This document shows positions 37,120 through 44,934 of a stretch of 49,837 nt of DNA, one piece after another (position 1 is the stretch's first letter; each line of letters begins with the position of its first letter). The notes below the pieces were generated by a model. That model saw only the letters and a list, made by a program, of their open reading frames with translations. It did not search any database and had not been told where the DNA came from. The stretch lies in the NCBI GenBank assembly GCA_028285205.1, contig JANQQA010000145.1, positions 1-49,837 on the forward strand. The letters run 5' to 3'. The translations under genes were made by a program, and so were the position numbers. This DNA is from Bythopirellula sp. (GTDB lineage Bacteria; Planctomycetota; Planctomycetia; Pirellulales; Lacipirellulaceae).

Positions 37120-37157
37120 GCTGACTCTCTGACGATGATGATTCTCTGAGTGTAGCC

Positions 37158-37850
37158 CTAGCCCATCGGACGAGTGTCGACGAACGACAAAAACTCGCTG
37201 CGGCTGGATAAGTTGGTTTTCAGACTGCCGCGAAACGCGTTGGTGATCGTGGAGCTGCCGTGCTTTTTGACGCCGCGGATTGACATGCAGGAGTGCTCCG
37301 CTTGCACAATGACGCCGACACCCGATGTTTGCAGTCCTGTTTCGATCATTTCCGCGATGGTCTGTGTCATTCGCTCTTGAACTTGGGGACGACGAGCAAC
37401 CTCTTCCACAACGCGGGCCAACTTGCTGAGACCAGTCACCTGACCTTGCGGGATATATCCGACGTGAGCCACTCCGGTAAAGGGCAGCAGATGATGTTCA
37501 CACATGCTCGTGAACGGAATGTCTCGAACCAAGACAAGCTCACCATACTCTTCTTCAAAAGTCACTTCCAAGTGCCGGGCTGGATCGAGACGAAGGCCCT
37601 CGAACATCTCGGCGTACATTTTGGCAACGCGACGAGGCGTCTCTTCCAGGCCGGTTCGATCCGGGTCTTCGCCGACAGCCTTGAGAATCGTACGAACGGC
37701 AGACTTGATTGCAGCCAGGTCAACTTCACCCGGCTTCTTGCTCGAACGGTGGGACTCGGTTTGGGATTGGGAACCAAGCGAACCATTCTGAACGGTGCGA
37801 CTTGATGAGGATGGGATGTCCAAAACGGTATGCATAGTGCCTGAACTCAT
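37158..37850 (-). CDS. folE: GTP cyclohydrolase I
   Basis: 230 residues with a long N-terminal Ser-rich tail (1-40). The zinc site is intact: Cys117 and His120 (in MCEHHLLPF) and Cys188 (in EHSCMSIRG). GEDPDRTGLEETPRRVA and HVGYIPQGQVTGLSK are also family marks. It converts GTP to dihydroneopterin triphosphate and formate. The next gene downstream is a PTPS/QueD-family protein, so a two-step pterin route is likely. The ATG at 37850 is used, although an internal Met at residue 6 is possible. A perfect palindrome at 38011-38028 lies upstream. Confidence 0.95.
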   Translation of the reverse strand: MSSGTMHTVLDIPSSSSRTVQNGSLGSQSQTESHRSSKKPGEVDLAAIKSAVRTILKAVGEDPDRTGLEETPRRVAKMYAEMFEGLRLDPARHLEVTFEEEYGELVLVRDIPFTSMCEHHLLPFTGVAHVGYIPQGQVTGLSKLARVVEEVARRPQVQERMTQTIAEMIETGLQTSGVGVIVQAEHSCMSIRGVKKHGSSTITNAFRGSLKTNLSSRSEFLSFVDTRPMG

Positions 37851-38010
37851 TTGAGGTCACAGAAGGTCAAGAACAACACCGGTACCTTAGGCGGCGAGCA
37901 GGTCGTGACAACGCAAATTCCGCTCTTTTTCCGGCAGAAGCAAGGAAACCATCCGTTTGAGCGTATGAAAATCGGCCCAAGCCGCGATGCCAGCGGAAGA
38001 CTGTGATACG

Positions 38011-38028
38011 CTCGTCGGCTCCGACGAG
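38011..38028. promoter_or_regulatory. Palindrome upstream of folE, candidate operator
   Basis: CTCGTCGG (38011-38018) and CCGACGAG (38021-38028) are perfect eight-base arms with a two-base centre. It lies about 160 bases before the folE start. A dimeric repressor site is plausible. No partner protein is known. Confidence 0.5.
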
Positions 38029-38133
38029 TCAATTGCTGGGTTTTCCTGACCGCAGCCATCCAATCAGACACGTGCGGTGAAGGTCCGATCTTTCAAGATG
38101 GCGCGAATTTAAGGATCGTGGCTTTGTCGCCAC

Positions 38134-38181
38134 AAAAAAAGAAGCCGGTTTCCGGTCGGATGACGACTGGAAACCGGCTTC
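38134..38181 (-). terminator. Intrinsic terminator of the FAS1 gene
   Basis: Perfect 13-base arms (38141-38153 and 38169-38181) of the sequence GAAGCCGGTTTCC and its complement, with a 15-base loop, are followed on the minus strand by seven T (38134-38140). It lies 23 bases beyond the stop of the FAS1 gene. It is the clearest terminator in the window. Confidence 0.9.
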
Positions 38182-38203
38182 CGTGGCTATGTACAAGTCA
38201 CCG

Positions 38204-39400
38204 TTATCGAGCGGTGAGCTGCATGCTCTTGTAGGTGGAATCCAAAGCGTGCCGCAAAGTCCAAGCTTGCGTATTACTGCAACTGCAGTGTTCAGCTTCG
38301 CTGACAGCGGTTTGCAAGGCGTGAACAGCGGAAGTGCTCATGCCGTGATTGTCCATCGACAGCAGATTCTTGGCGGTGGTCATGTAGACCTTGGCACAGG
38401 CGCTAGGATGACCTGCATTGAACAGGGGCGCACCCTCGGCAATCGCCGACTCGATCATCTTGTGCGGCATCGCTGCGGCCTGCTTGTCAGATGGCGGCAT
38501 GATCACTGTGTCGATGACGTGGATCACTCCGTTGGTGGCGTCCAGATCGGTGGCAAGCAACTTCGCATTGTTCACCATGGCAACGCCACTCTTGACGGCG
38601 ATGCTCACCGGTTGGCCCTGGAGCGTCTTTGCCTTGCCAGCAGCGAGCGCGTCGGACGAGTAAACGCGACCGGGGACAACGTGATACTTCAGTATCGCGA
38701 CCAGCTTCGCCTTGTTCTCAGGCTTCAGCAGGCTTTCCACGGTACCAGCTGGCAACTTCGCGAAAGCATCGTCGGTGGGTGCAAACACCGTGAGCGGACC
38801 TTCACCAGCCAGCGCATCGACGAGGCCAGCTGCCTGAGCGGCTGCCACGAGGGTCTTGAAATTCCCTGCCTTAATGGCTGTTGTCGGCAGATCGTCGGAC
38901 GCAGGCAGAATAACCTGATCGATCACGTGGATCACGCCGTTCGAGCAACCGATGTCCGTCTTCAAGACGGTCGCTTGGTCAGTTTTGACTTTACCATCGA
39001 CAACCTTGATGTCGATCTGCTGACCGTTGAGTGCCTTCGCTCCGCTCAGTTTCACAACTTCGCTCGAGCCGACTTTGCCTTTCACAACGTGATAGGTGAG
39101 CACATCGACCAGCTTCTGCTTGTTTTCTGGCTTCAGCAGCGTCTCGACGGTGCCCTTCGGCAACTTGGCGAATGCCTCATCGGTCGGAGCGAACACTGTG
39201 AACGGGCCTTCGCCTTGGAGTGCGCCCACGAGATCAGCAGCCTGAAGTGCAGCGGCCAAAGTTTTGAATGATCCGGCCGCAACGGCGGTTTCGACGATAT
39301 CCTTCTGAGCTGACCCGGCGGGGGCAGCTTGCGAGACGCTCGTTGCGAAGGCGAGGGTCAAGCCGACGCAAAGTGCCTTGGTTGATAGGTACTTACCCAT
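38204..39400 (-). CDS. Secreted protein with two FAS1 (fasciclin) domains
   Basis: 398 residues. A signal peptide (about 1-25, ending SQAA) is followed by two FAS1 domains. Each shows TVFAPTD-x-AFAKLP (about 68-81 and 203-217), a central YHVV block and a terminal GVIHVIDQV (155-163) or GVIHVIDTV (291-299). A roughly 90-residue helical tail with four Cys/His positions (for example HCSCSN) follows. FAS1 domains mediate adhesion between cells or to matrix. The ATG at 39400 follows AGGA. An in-frame extension upstream has no signal peptide and is not used. It has its own terminator at 38134-38181. Confidence 0.9.
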   Translation of the reverse strand: MGKYLSTKALCVGLTLAFATSVSQAAPAGSAQKDIVETAVAAGSFKTLAAALQAADLVGALQGEGPFTVFAPTDEAFAKLPKGTVETLLKPENKQKLVDVLTYHVVKGKVGSSEVVKLSGAKALNGQQIDIKVVDGKVKTDQATVLKTDIGCSNGVIHVIDQVILPASDDLPTTAIKAGNFKTLVAAAQAAGLVDALAGEGPLTVFAPTDDAFAKLPAGTVESLLKPENKAKLVAILKYHVVPGRVYSSDALAAGKAKTLQGQPVSIAVKSGVAMVNNAKLLATDLDATNGVIHVIDTVIMPPSDKQAAAMPHKMIESAIAEGAPLFNAGHPSACAKVYMTTAKNLLSMDNHGMSTSAVHALQTAVSEAEHCSCSNTQAWTLRHALDSTYKSMQLTAR

Positions 39401-39758
39401 GTTTTGTTTTCCTGTTGAATGGCGGGTTGTCACTGGACTGTGATTTAGACTGCAATTGAGCTTCGACGCTTGGCCAAGTCTGATCAAAATTGCTTTGGCA
39501 TTAAAGGAAGGGGCAACCAAATGGCAAGTCCGGCTGGGAACTTTTTTTCGGATGTTTTCCTCGCAGCGTTTGTCGACCAGCGCCTATCGATTTTGCTTCG
39601 TCCACACATTGATAGACGAATTCCACAAGAGACAGAGACTGTCAAGATCGAGCTTCAGCAGATTAATCCGCGCAGCCAGACAACTGAGTGTCCGCCAAGC
39701 TCGATTCATGAAGGTTTGCGACTCGCCGCAGTTCGCTGCGAGTACGAACAGTTGGTCG
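39401..39758. other. Intergenic stretch between FAS1 and csrA
   Basis: About 358 bases. It holds the upstream region of the FAS1 gene (minus). A plus-strand frame from 39521 has a GA-rich stretch ahead of its ATG, but no known motif and is not called. Nothing else stands out. Confidence 0.4.
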
Positions 39759-39980
39759 CTATCTGGTGGTAGCCAGTGCAAGAGTGGCCTGCTGAACGCA
39801 CGAGTCCTCCTGAAACTCCCACTGTCCAACCGCCGGTGTTAGCTCACCGCGTAGAATTCGCACCTGATCGGGTGCTTGAATGCCAACTTTGACACTATTG
39901 CCGTTGATTCGCAATATCGTGATCTGAACGTCGTCGCCGATCTGAATCGTCTGTTCCTCTTTCCTTCCAAGCACTAACAT
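39759..39980 (-). CDS. csrA: Carbon storage/translation regulator CsrA
   Basis: 73 residues. It opens MLVLGRKEEQTIQIGDDVQITIL and continues GNSVKVGIQAPDQVRILRGEL, a full CsrA RNA-binding fold, including Arg6 and the C-terminal VRILRGEL. A longer upstream frame is not part of it. AAAGGA lies about seven bases before the ATG at 39980. CsrA binds GGA-containing mRNA leaders and represses or activates translation. The C-terminal 20 or so residues are specific to this copy. No flagellar or fliW gene is adjacent. Confidence 0.95.
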   Translation of the reverse strand: MLVLGRKEEQTIQIGDDVQITILRINGNSVKVGIQAPDQVRILRGELTPAVGQWEFQEDSCVQQATLALATTR

Positions 39981-40209
39981 TGTGAATCCTTTCGAGGTTG
40001 GCGTTACACCTATTCCAAAATCACGAAACTGTAGATCCGCAATGACTACTGACAAGTAGGTCAGCACCATTTTTCCAGCCCCGCGCGCAATGCATGCACT
40101 GAAAGCAACAGCGTCGGTGAACCTTGCCAAACGCGTGTCGCAAATGTGTCTAAGATGACACCAGCGATTTGAAGAGCGTCGAGGAAGTCACCGCCTAGCC
40201 TTCCGATTC

Positions 40210-41199
40210 TCACTTCTCGCTCAGCGGAACATCGCGGTACTGAGTATGGCATGCGACACAGTTGGCGGAGATCTTAGCCATACTGATTCGAGCCATTCCT
40301 GTAGCGTCAGACTCGTTTGAGTCGGCCGACCGATTTCGGAGCGCGTTCTCAAGGCTTCGAGCAGCTGCTTCAGACTCTCGCAAGAACTGTCGGAACTGCG
40401 GCGGCTTTGCCTTGACGCCCTGGGTGCGCAGCAACTCCGTGAACTGCTCTCGCATCAGGAGTGCCTCATGCGCTGGATCGAGGTCGGGGTGGTCTGAAGG
40501 CGGAGACCACGCCGCCTGCGCGATGAGTCGTAAACGCTCGTGAGTGCTGTCCATGGCCACCATCGCCTCGGCGAGCGGAGGAACCTCGACAGATTCAGAG
40601 AACTCGACGACCAGCGCAGCGAGCGACGCGCTGTCCACGGGCTTGGTCTCACGCACTGATTCGAAGAGTCCACGGTAGTGTGGGCTCGTTCCAGCGATCT
40701 GCAGAACGGACATCGCCTGCGAAGCTGGAATCAATCCCGCTGCCACGCAGGCGACGCTTGCCGCCGCCGGACTACGATGCTTGCCGTGATGGCAATGAAT
40801 GTATATCGGACCGTCCAATTCGCGAACTGCTTTCGCTAGTTCCCTTGCCCTTTGCATTGGCACGCCGTCGTAGCCATGCGGCAAGTGGACGTACCGGAGC
40901 CCGTACTTACCGGCAGTTGCCACGTCAGGCGTCACCCCATCCACACTGATGAGTGTTCTGACACCTAACATTTGCAACTCTTTAAAGGCTCTGTCTCCTT
41001 CAGGGAGCCCTCCGGAAATGACCTTGGGATGCACGCGCACGGGATTAGGAAGATAGTTGGCTCCGATCCGTTGCGGCCATTGTTGACGGGTAATCTGTTT
41101 TGTCTTCTGTCCCGCCTGAGTTCCGTCTGCCTGGCGTTGGGCACCTGCCTGCCAACAACCGAATGCCACGGACAAGACAAGTGCGACTAGTCTGGACAT
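40210..41199 (-). CDS. Exported tyrosine-phosphatase-like protein with C-terminal haem motif
   Basis: 329 residues. A signal peptide (about 1-20) leads into a dual-specificity/tyrosine phosphatase fold. The P-loop HCHHGKHRS has Cys136 and Arg142 (C-x5-R), and the upstream Asp in HLPHGYDG is a candidate general acid. Residues about 185-329 are helical and end with a single CVACH (314-318), a c-type haem site near the C-terminus, as in class II cytochromes c. The whole protein seems to be periplasmic. A phosphatase joined to a cytochrome c is unusual. It might be redox-controlled, which is inference. The ATG at 41199 is chosen over an upstream TTG because the signal peptide starts there. csrA follows at 39980. 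Confidence 0.85.
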   Translation of the reverse strand: MSRLVALVLSVAFGCWQAGAQRQADGTQAGQKTKQITRQQWPQRIGANYLPNPVRVHPKVISGGLPEGDRAFKELQMLGVRTLISVDGVTPDVATAGKYGLRYVHLPHGYDGVPMQRARELAKAVRELDGPIYIHCHHGKHRSPAAASVACVAAGLIPASQAMSVLQIAGTSPHYRGLFESVRETKPVDSASLAALVVEFSESVEVPPLAEAMVAMDSTHERLRLIAQAAWSPPSDHPDLDPAHEALLMREQFTELLRTQGVKAKPPQFRQFLRESEAAARSLENALRNRSADSNESDATGMARISMAKISANCVACHTQYRDVPLSEK

Positions 41200-41368
41200 C
41201 GTCGGGACTCTCGGCAACTGGCAAAACTCTGGAGTGGCAACTTCCTTGATGAATGACGCAGCCTAATTGTACACGCGCGTGAGACTTCGTACGAGCGATC
41301 GCAAGGCAGCAAATGGTTTCCGCGCTGAATCAATGCCATCCTGCATATGCTCCGCGTTGTCGCGATTG

Positions 41369-41374
41369 TATAAT
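41369..41374 (+). promoter_or_regulatory. Possible -10 box for the P-type ATPase
   Basis: A perfect TATAAT hexamer, preceded by TTG, lies about 110 bases before the P-type ATPase gene. No good -35 hexamer is placed at 16-18 bases, so the call is weak. Confidence 0.4.
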
Positions 41375-41480
41375 GAAACATCCAGCACCAATCCTACTTT
41401 GCTCCAGGAGACAGCCCATACATAGCTGAGCAGGCGTCCGAAAATCACAAATTTTATCCGCGAGTACGTTGGAGAACGTT

Positions 41481-44126
41481 TTGAATCCGAAGACATGTCC
41501 TCTCGACGACGTCTATCAGGCTCTGCAATCGTCACCCGAAGGACTAAGCAACGCGGCAGCCAGTGAACGACTGGCGGAATACGGCCCGAACGAATTGCAG
41601 GCCACGCATCGTGTTTCTCCGTGGAGCATTCTGGCCGCCCAGCTGCAGAATGTGCTGATCATTATCCTGCTGATCGCCACCGTGTTCTCGGCATTTGTGG
41701 GTCACGGCATTGAGGCGATTGCGATCGCCGTAATTGTCTTATTCGCCGTCATCCTGGGTTTCGTCCAGGAGTACCGCGCCGAGCGGGCAATCGAGGCGCT
41801 GGGCAAAATGGCCGCCCCACAGGCGACAGTCTTGCGCGACGGTAAGTTGCAAACACTGCCTGCGCGTGACTTAGTGCCAGGCGATGTCATTGAGATTCAC
41901 ACAGGCGACAAGGTGCCGGCCGACTCACGAGTGGTCGAGTCGATCAATCTGCGGCTGGAAGAAGCGGCGCTCACTGGTGAATCCGTGGCCGTGGAAAAAC
42001 AGAACCAGCCGCTGGAACGTGACGACGTGCCGTTGGGTGACCAGAGTAATATGCTGTTCGCGGGCACCGCGGTTACCTACGGCCGTGGGAAGGCAATTGT
42101 GTCAGCAACCGGGATGCAAACCGAATTCGGCAAGATCGCTGGTATGCTGCAATCGGTCGAGACCGGCACGACGCCGCTGCAACAGAATCTCGATCGCGTC
42201 GGCCGGCGGCTGGCTCAAGCGGGATTTGCCATCGTGGTGTTCGTCGTACTACTCGGCCTCTACCAGGGACGCGGCTGGCTCGACATGCTAATTTTCGGGA
42301 TCGCGCTGGCGGTGGCCGTGGTCCCCGAAGCACTGCCGGCGGTCGTAACGATTTCGCTGGCTATCGGTGTGCAGCGAATGGCGCGACGTCATGCGCTCGT
42401 GCGGCGATTGCCTGCCGTTGAGACGCTGGGCAGCACGTCGGTCATTTGCACCGACAAGACGGGCACCTTGACCCGCGATGAAATGACCATCCGCAGAATT
42501 GTCGTCGCAGGCGAAACGTTTGAGGTTACGGGTGCTGGCTACGACCCAATCGGCGAGTTCCAACACCACGGCGAAGAAGTTGAAGTCAGTGAACAGCTTG
42601 AGCAATTGCTACAAGCCGCGGCGCTCTGCACCGATGTCTTGCTAGAGAAGGACGACGACGGGAAATGGACGATTCAAGGCGACCCGACCGAGGGTGCACT
42701 GGTGGTCGCTGCCGCAAAGGCAGGTCTCGGCAAGTCGCAACTGGAAACCGACTATCCGCGTGTCGACGAAATCCCCTTCACTTCCGAAACCAAGCGGATG
42801 ACGACGATCCACGAGATCGACGGCACGACGGTCGCCTACACGAAAGGGGCACCGGAAGTCATTCTGCAGCGCTGCGCATTGCGTCTGTGCCCCGATGGGG
42901 TCTCCGAGTTAGACGACGCTGCCCGCGACGACGTGCTGGAAGCCGCCAACCAAATGGCTGAGGACGCGCTACGGGTACTAGCGATTGCCTCCCATCCAGG
43001 TGCGGGACGAGACGACGCTGAAGTCGAAATGACCCTGTTGGGTCTGGTCGGCATGATCGATCCTCCCCGCGAGGAAGCCAAGTCTGCGGTCGCGGAGTGC
43101 GAACAGGCGGGCATCCGGCCGATCATGATCACGGGTGACCACCCAACCACCGCCAAAGCGATCGCAACTGAGCTGGGAATCCTGAAGCAAGGCGACGTGG
43201 TCACGGGTGCTGAGCTCGACAAACTTTCTGATGCGGACTACGACCAACAAGTGGAGCAGATAGAGGTGTACGCCCGCGTGTCTCCGAAGCACAAGCTGAG
43301 GGCTGTGGCCGCGTTGCAGGACAAGGGATACGTCACGGCCATGACAGGGGACGGAGTCAATGACGCGCCGGCACTGAAGAAGTCCGACATCGGCATCGCG
43401 ATGGGTATCACAGGTACCGAAGTGACCAAAGAGGCGGCCGCAATGACGCTGACCGACGACAACTTCGCGTCGATCGTCGCGGCAATTGAGGAGGGAAGGA
43501 TCGTCTACGGCAACATTAAGAAGTATCTGATGTACCTGCTCTCGTCCAACGTCGGCGAGTTGGGCTTGATGGCTGGTGCGGCCTTCGCAAATCTGCCGCT
43601 TCCGCTTACTGCAGTCCAGCTCTTATACGTCAACCTGGCCACTGACGGACTACCGGCGCTTGCGTTAGCGCTCGACCCGCCCGAGGCTGATTTGATGAAG
43701 CAGAAGCCGCGCAATCCAAAAACTGGCATTTTCACACGGCCTGTCGTGGCGTTGATGCTCGTCGGCGGAATTTGGTCGACGATTATCAATTTGAGCCTAT
43801 TCTGGTGGGCGCTTCGCTCGAACTACCCGCTCGAACACGCCATGACGATGACATTCGTATCGTTGGTCCTGATTCAGTTTTTCAAGGCATACAATTTCCG
43901 CTCCGATCACCTTTCGATTCTGCGCCGTCCGTTTGAGAATCGATGGCTAAACCTTGCGATCATCTGGGAATTGCTCCTGTTGTGGCTGATCGTCCATATC
44001 CCATTTCTGCAAACACCGTTCAGCACACAGACGCTCTCAGTCCAGGAATGGCTGCTGATTTCGGGCCTGTCGCTGACTATCGTCCCCGTGCTCGAGTTGG
44101 CAAAGGTGTTTGTTCGTCGATATTGA
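41481..44126 (+). CDS. Cation-transporting P-type ATPase, Ca2+-ATPase-like
   Basis: 881 residues. The phosphorylation site DKTGTLT (Asp325), TGES, KGAPE, TGDGVNDAPALK and MTGDHP-type motifs are all intact. The M4 motif VVPEALPAVV and M6 NLATDGLPALALALDPP match type IIA pumps (Ca2+/Mn2+). There are about ten hydrophobic helices, and no metal-binding Cys domain. Start: TTG at 41481 is backed by GGAG (41471-41474); a TTG at 41469 would add four residues. Export of Ca2+ or Mn2+ is likely; the ion is inference. The gene is followed by a universal stress protein and an acyl-CoA synthetase/acetyltransferase fusion. Confidence 0.9.
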   Translation: MNPKTCPLDDVYQALQSSPEGLSNAAASERLAEYGPNELQATHRVSPWSILAAQLQNVLIIILLIATVFSAFVGHGIEAIAIAVIVLFAVILGFVQEYRAERAIEALGKMAAPQATVLRDGKLQTLPARDLVPGDVIEIHTGDKVPADSRVVESINLRLEEAALTGESVAVEKQNQPLERDDVPLGDQSNMLFAGTAVTYGRGKAIVSATGMQTEFGKIAGMLQSVETGTTPLQQNLDRVGRRLAQAGFAIVVFVVLLGLYQGRGWLDMLIFGIALAVAVVPEALPAVVTISLAIGVQRMARRHALVRRLPAVETLGSTSVICTDKTGTLTRDEMTIRRIVVAGETFEVTGAGYDPIGEFQHHGEEVEVSEQLEQLLQAAALCTDVLLEKDDDGKWTIQGDPTEGALVVAAAKAGLGKSQLETDYPRVDEIPFTSETKRMTTIHEIDGTTVAYTKGAPEVILQRCALRLCPDGVSELDDAARDDVLEAANQMAEDALRVLAIASHPGAGRDDAEVEMTLLGLVGMIDPPREEAKSAVAECEQAGIRPIMITGDHPTTAKAIATELGILKQGDVVTGAELDKLSDADYDQQVEQIEVYARVSPKHKLRAVAALQDKGYVTAMTGDGVNDAPALKKSDIGIAMGITGTEVTKEAAAMTLTDDNFASIVAAIEEGRIVYGNIKKYLMYLLSSNVGELGLMAGAAFANLPLPLTAVQLLYVNLATDGLPALALALDPPEADLMKQKPRNPKTGIFTRPVVALMLVGGIWSTIINLSLFWWALRSNYPLEHAMTMTFVSLVLIQFFKAYNFRSDHLSILRRPFENRWLNLAIIWELLLLWLIVHIPFLQTPFSTQTLSVQEWLLISGLSLTIVPVLELAKVFVRRY

Positions 44127-44351
44127 CTTTGCCCGCCAGGCGCGGCCCACGTTGACTGCCAGCTTGGGGAATCTCAACTCGACAATACGATTCCACGCAC
44201 ACCGGTTGGCTGGCAAGCGCGCCAATTCGCGCACTCTCGTGGCATGAGTGTGCGGTAGCTCCGTCAAATGTGCTACTGGTCGACACTCAGTAGCGTTGGT
44301 ATGCGCTTTGCTTCCTACTTCGACAACTGAAGGTCGTTAGGTCACCCCCGT

Positions 44352-44801
44352 ATGCGTTGGGAGCGGCAACAGGTGGGATCACTGTTCAAGAAGATCTTGG
44401 TACCTCTGGATTTTACTTCCAAGAATGATGCAGCGTTGCGCGTGGCGGCCGATCTCGCCAAGCAGAACGACGCTCACGTAACACTGATCCATGTCATCGA
44501 GAAGATCGAGTACGCCGACGAAGAAGAAATCGCGAGCTTCTATGAGTCGCTGAAACAACGCGCCCGAACGATGTTGCGGGCATGTGCAGAAGGGTTTCAT
44601 CGTGCCATGTTACCAGTGACCGAAGAAGTGGTGTTAGGCAATACGACCCAAACCGTCGTCAACTACGCGACGGAGAATCAGATCGACCTCGTGGTGCTCA
44701 GTTCGCACAGAGTCAATCTCGATGAGCCCCCCAAAGGCTGGGCTACTCTGAGTTATCAGTTGTCGATACTCTGTCAGTGTCCGGTGATGCTTGTGAAATG
44801 A
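44352..44801 (+). CDS. Universal stress protein (UspA family)
   Basis: 149 residues with the UspA fold: KKILVPLDFTSKNDAALR, ADLAKQNDAHVTLIHVIE and CPVMLVK. The ATP-binding G-x2-G-x9-G-S/T motif near the C-terminus is absent, so it belongs to the UspA (non-nucleotide) group. No partner is fused. It lies between the Ca2+-type ATPase and the acyl-CoA synthetase/GNAT gene, all on the plus strand, and may be co-regulated. A GTG at 44373 is an alternative start, giving a 142-residue protein. Function in stress is known for the family only in general terms. Confidence 0.85.
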   Translation: MRWERQQVGSLFKKILVPLDFTSKNDAALRVAADLAKQNDAHVTLIHVIEKIEYADEEEIASFYESLKQRARTMLRACAEGFHRAMLPVTEEVVLGNTTQTVVNYATENQIDLVVLSSHRVNLDEPPKGWATLSYQLSILCQCPVMLVK

Positions 44802-44934
44802 ACGGAATCGACCATCTCAGCCGCCCCAAACTTTCATTTCCTGGCTCCTCGCTATCGGTACAGACGCTTGTTTGTAGCATGCACGCCCCACGACGAGGAC
44901 ATGGCTTTCGTCGGCAGACTAACGAGAACTACTG

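Noticed and set aside
38183-39271. Plus-strand 362-codon frame opposite the FAS1 gene
   Set aside because: It is antisense to two clear FAS1 domains and shows no family motif of its own.
39470-39772. Plus-strand open frame of about 83-100 codons between the FAS1 gene and csrA
   Set aside because: There is a GA-rich stretch before its ATG (39521), but the residues match no known motif, and it overlaps the end of csrA.
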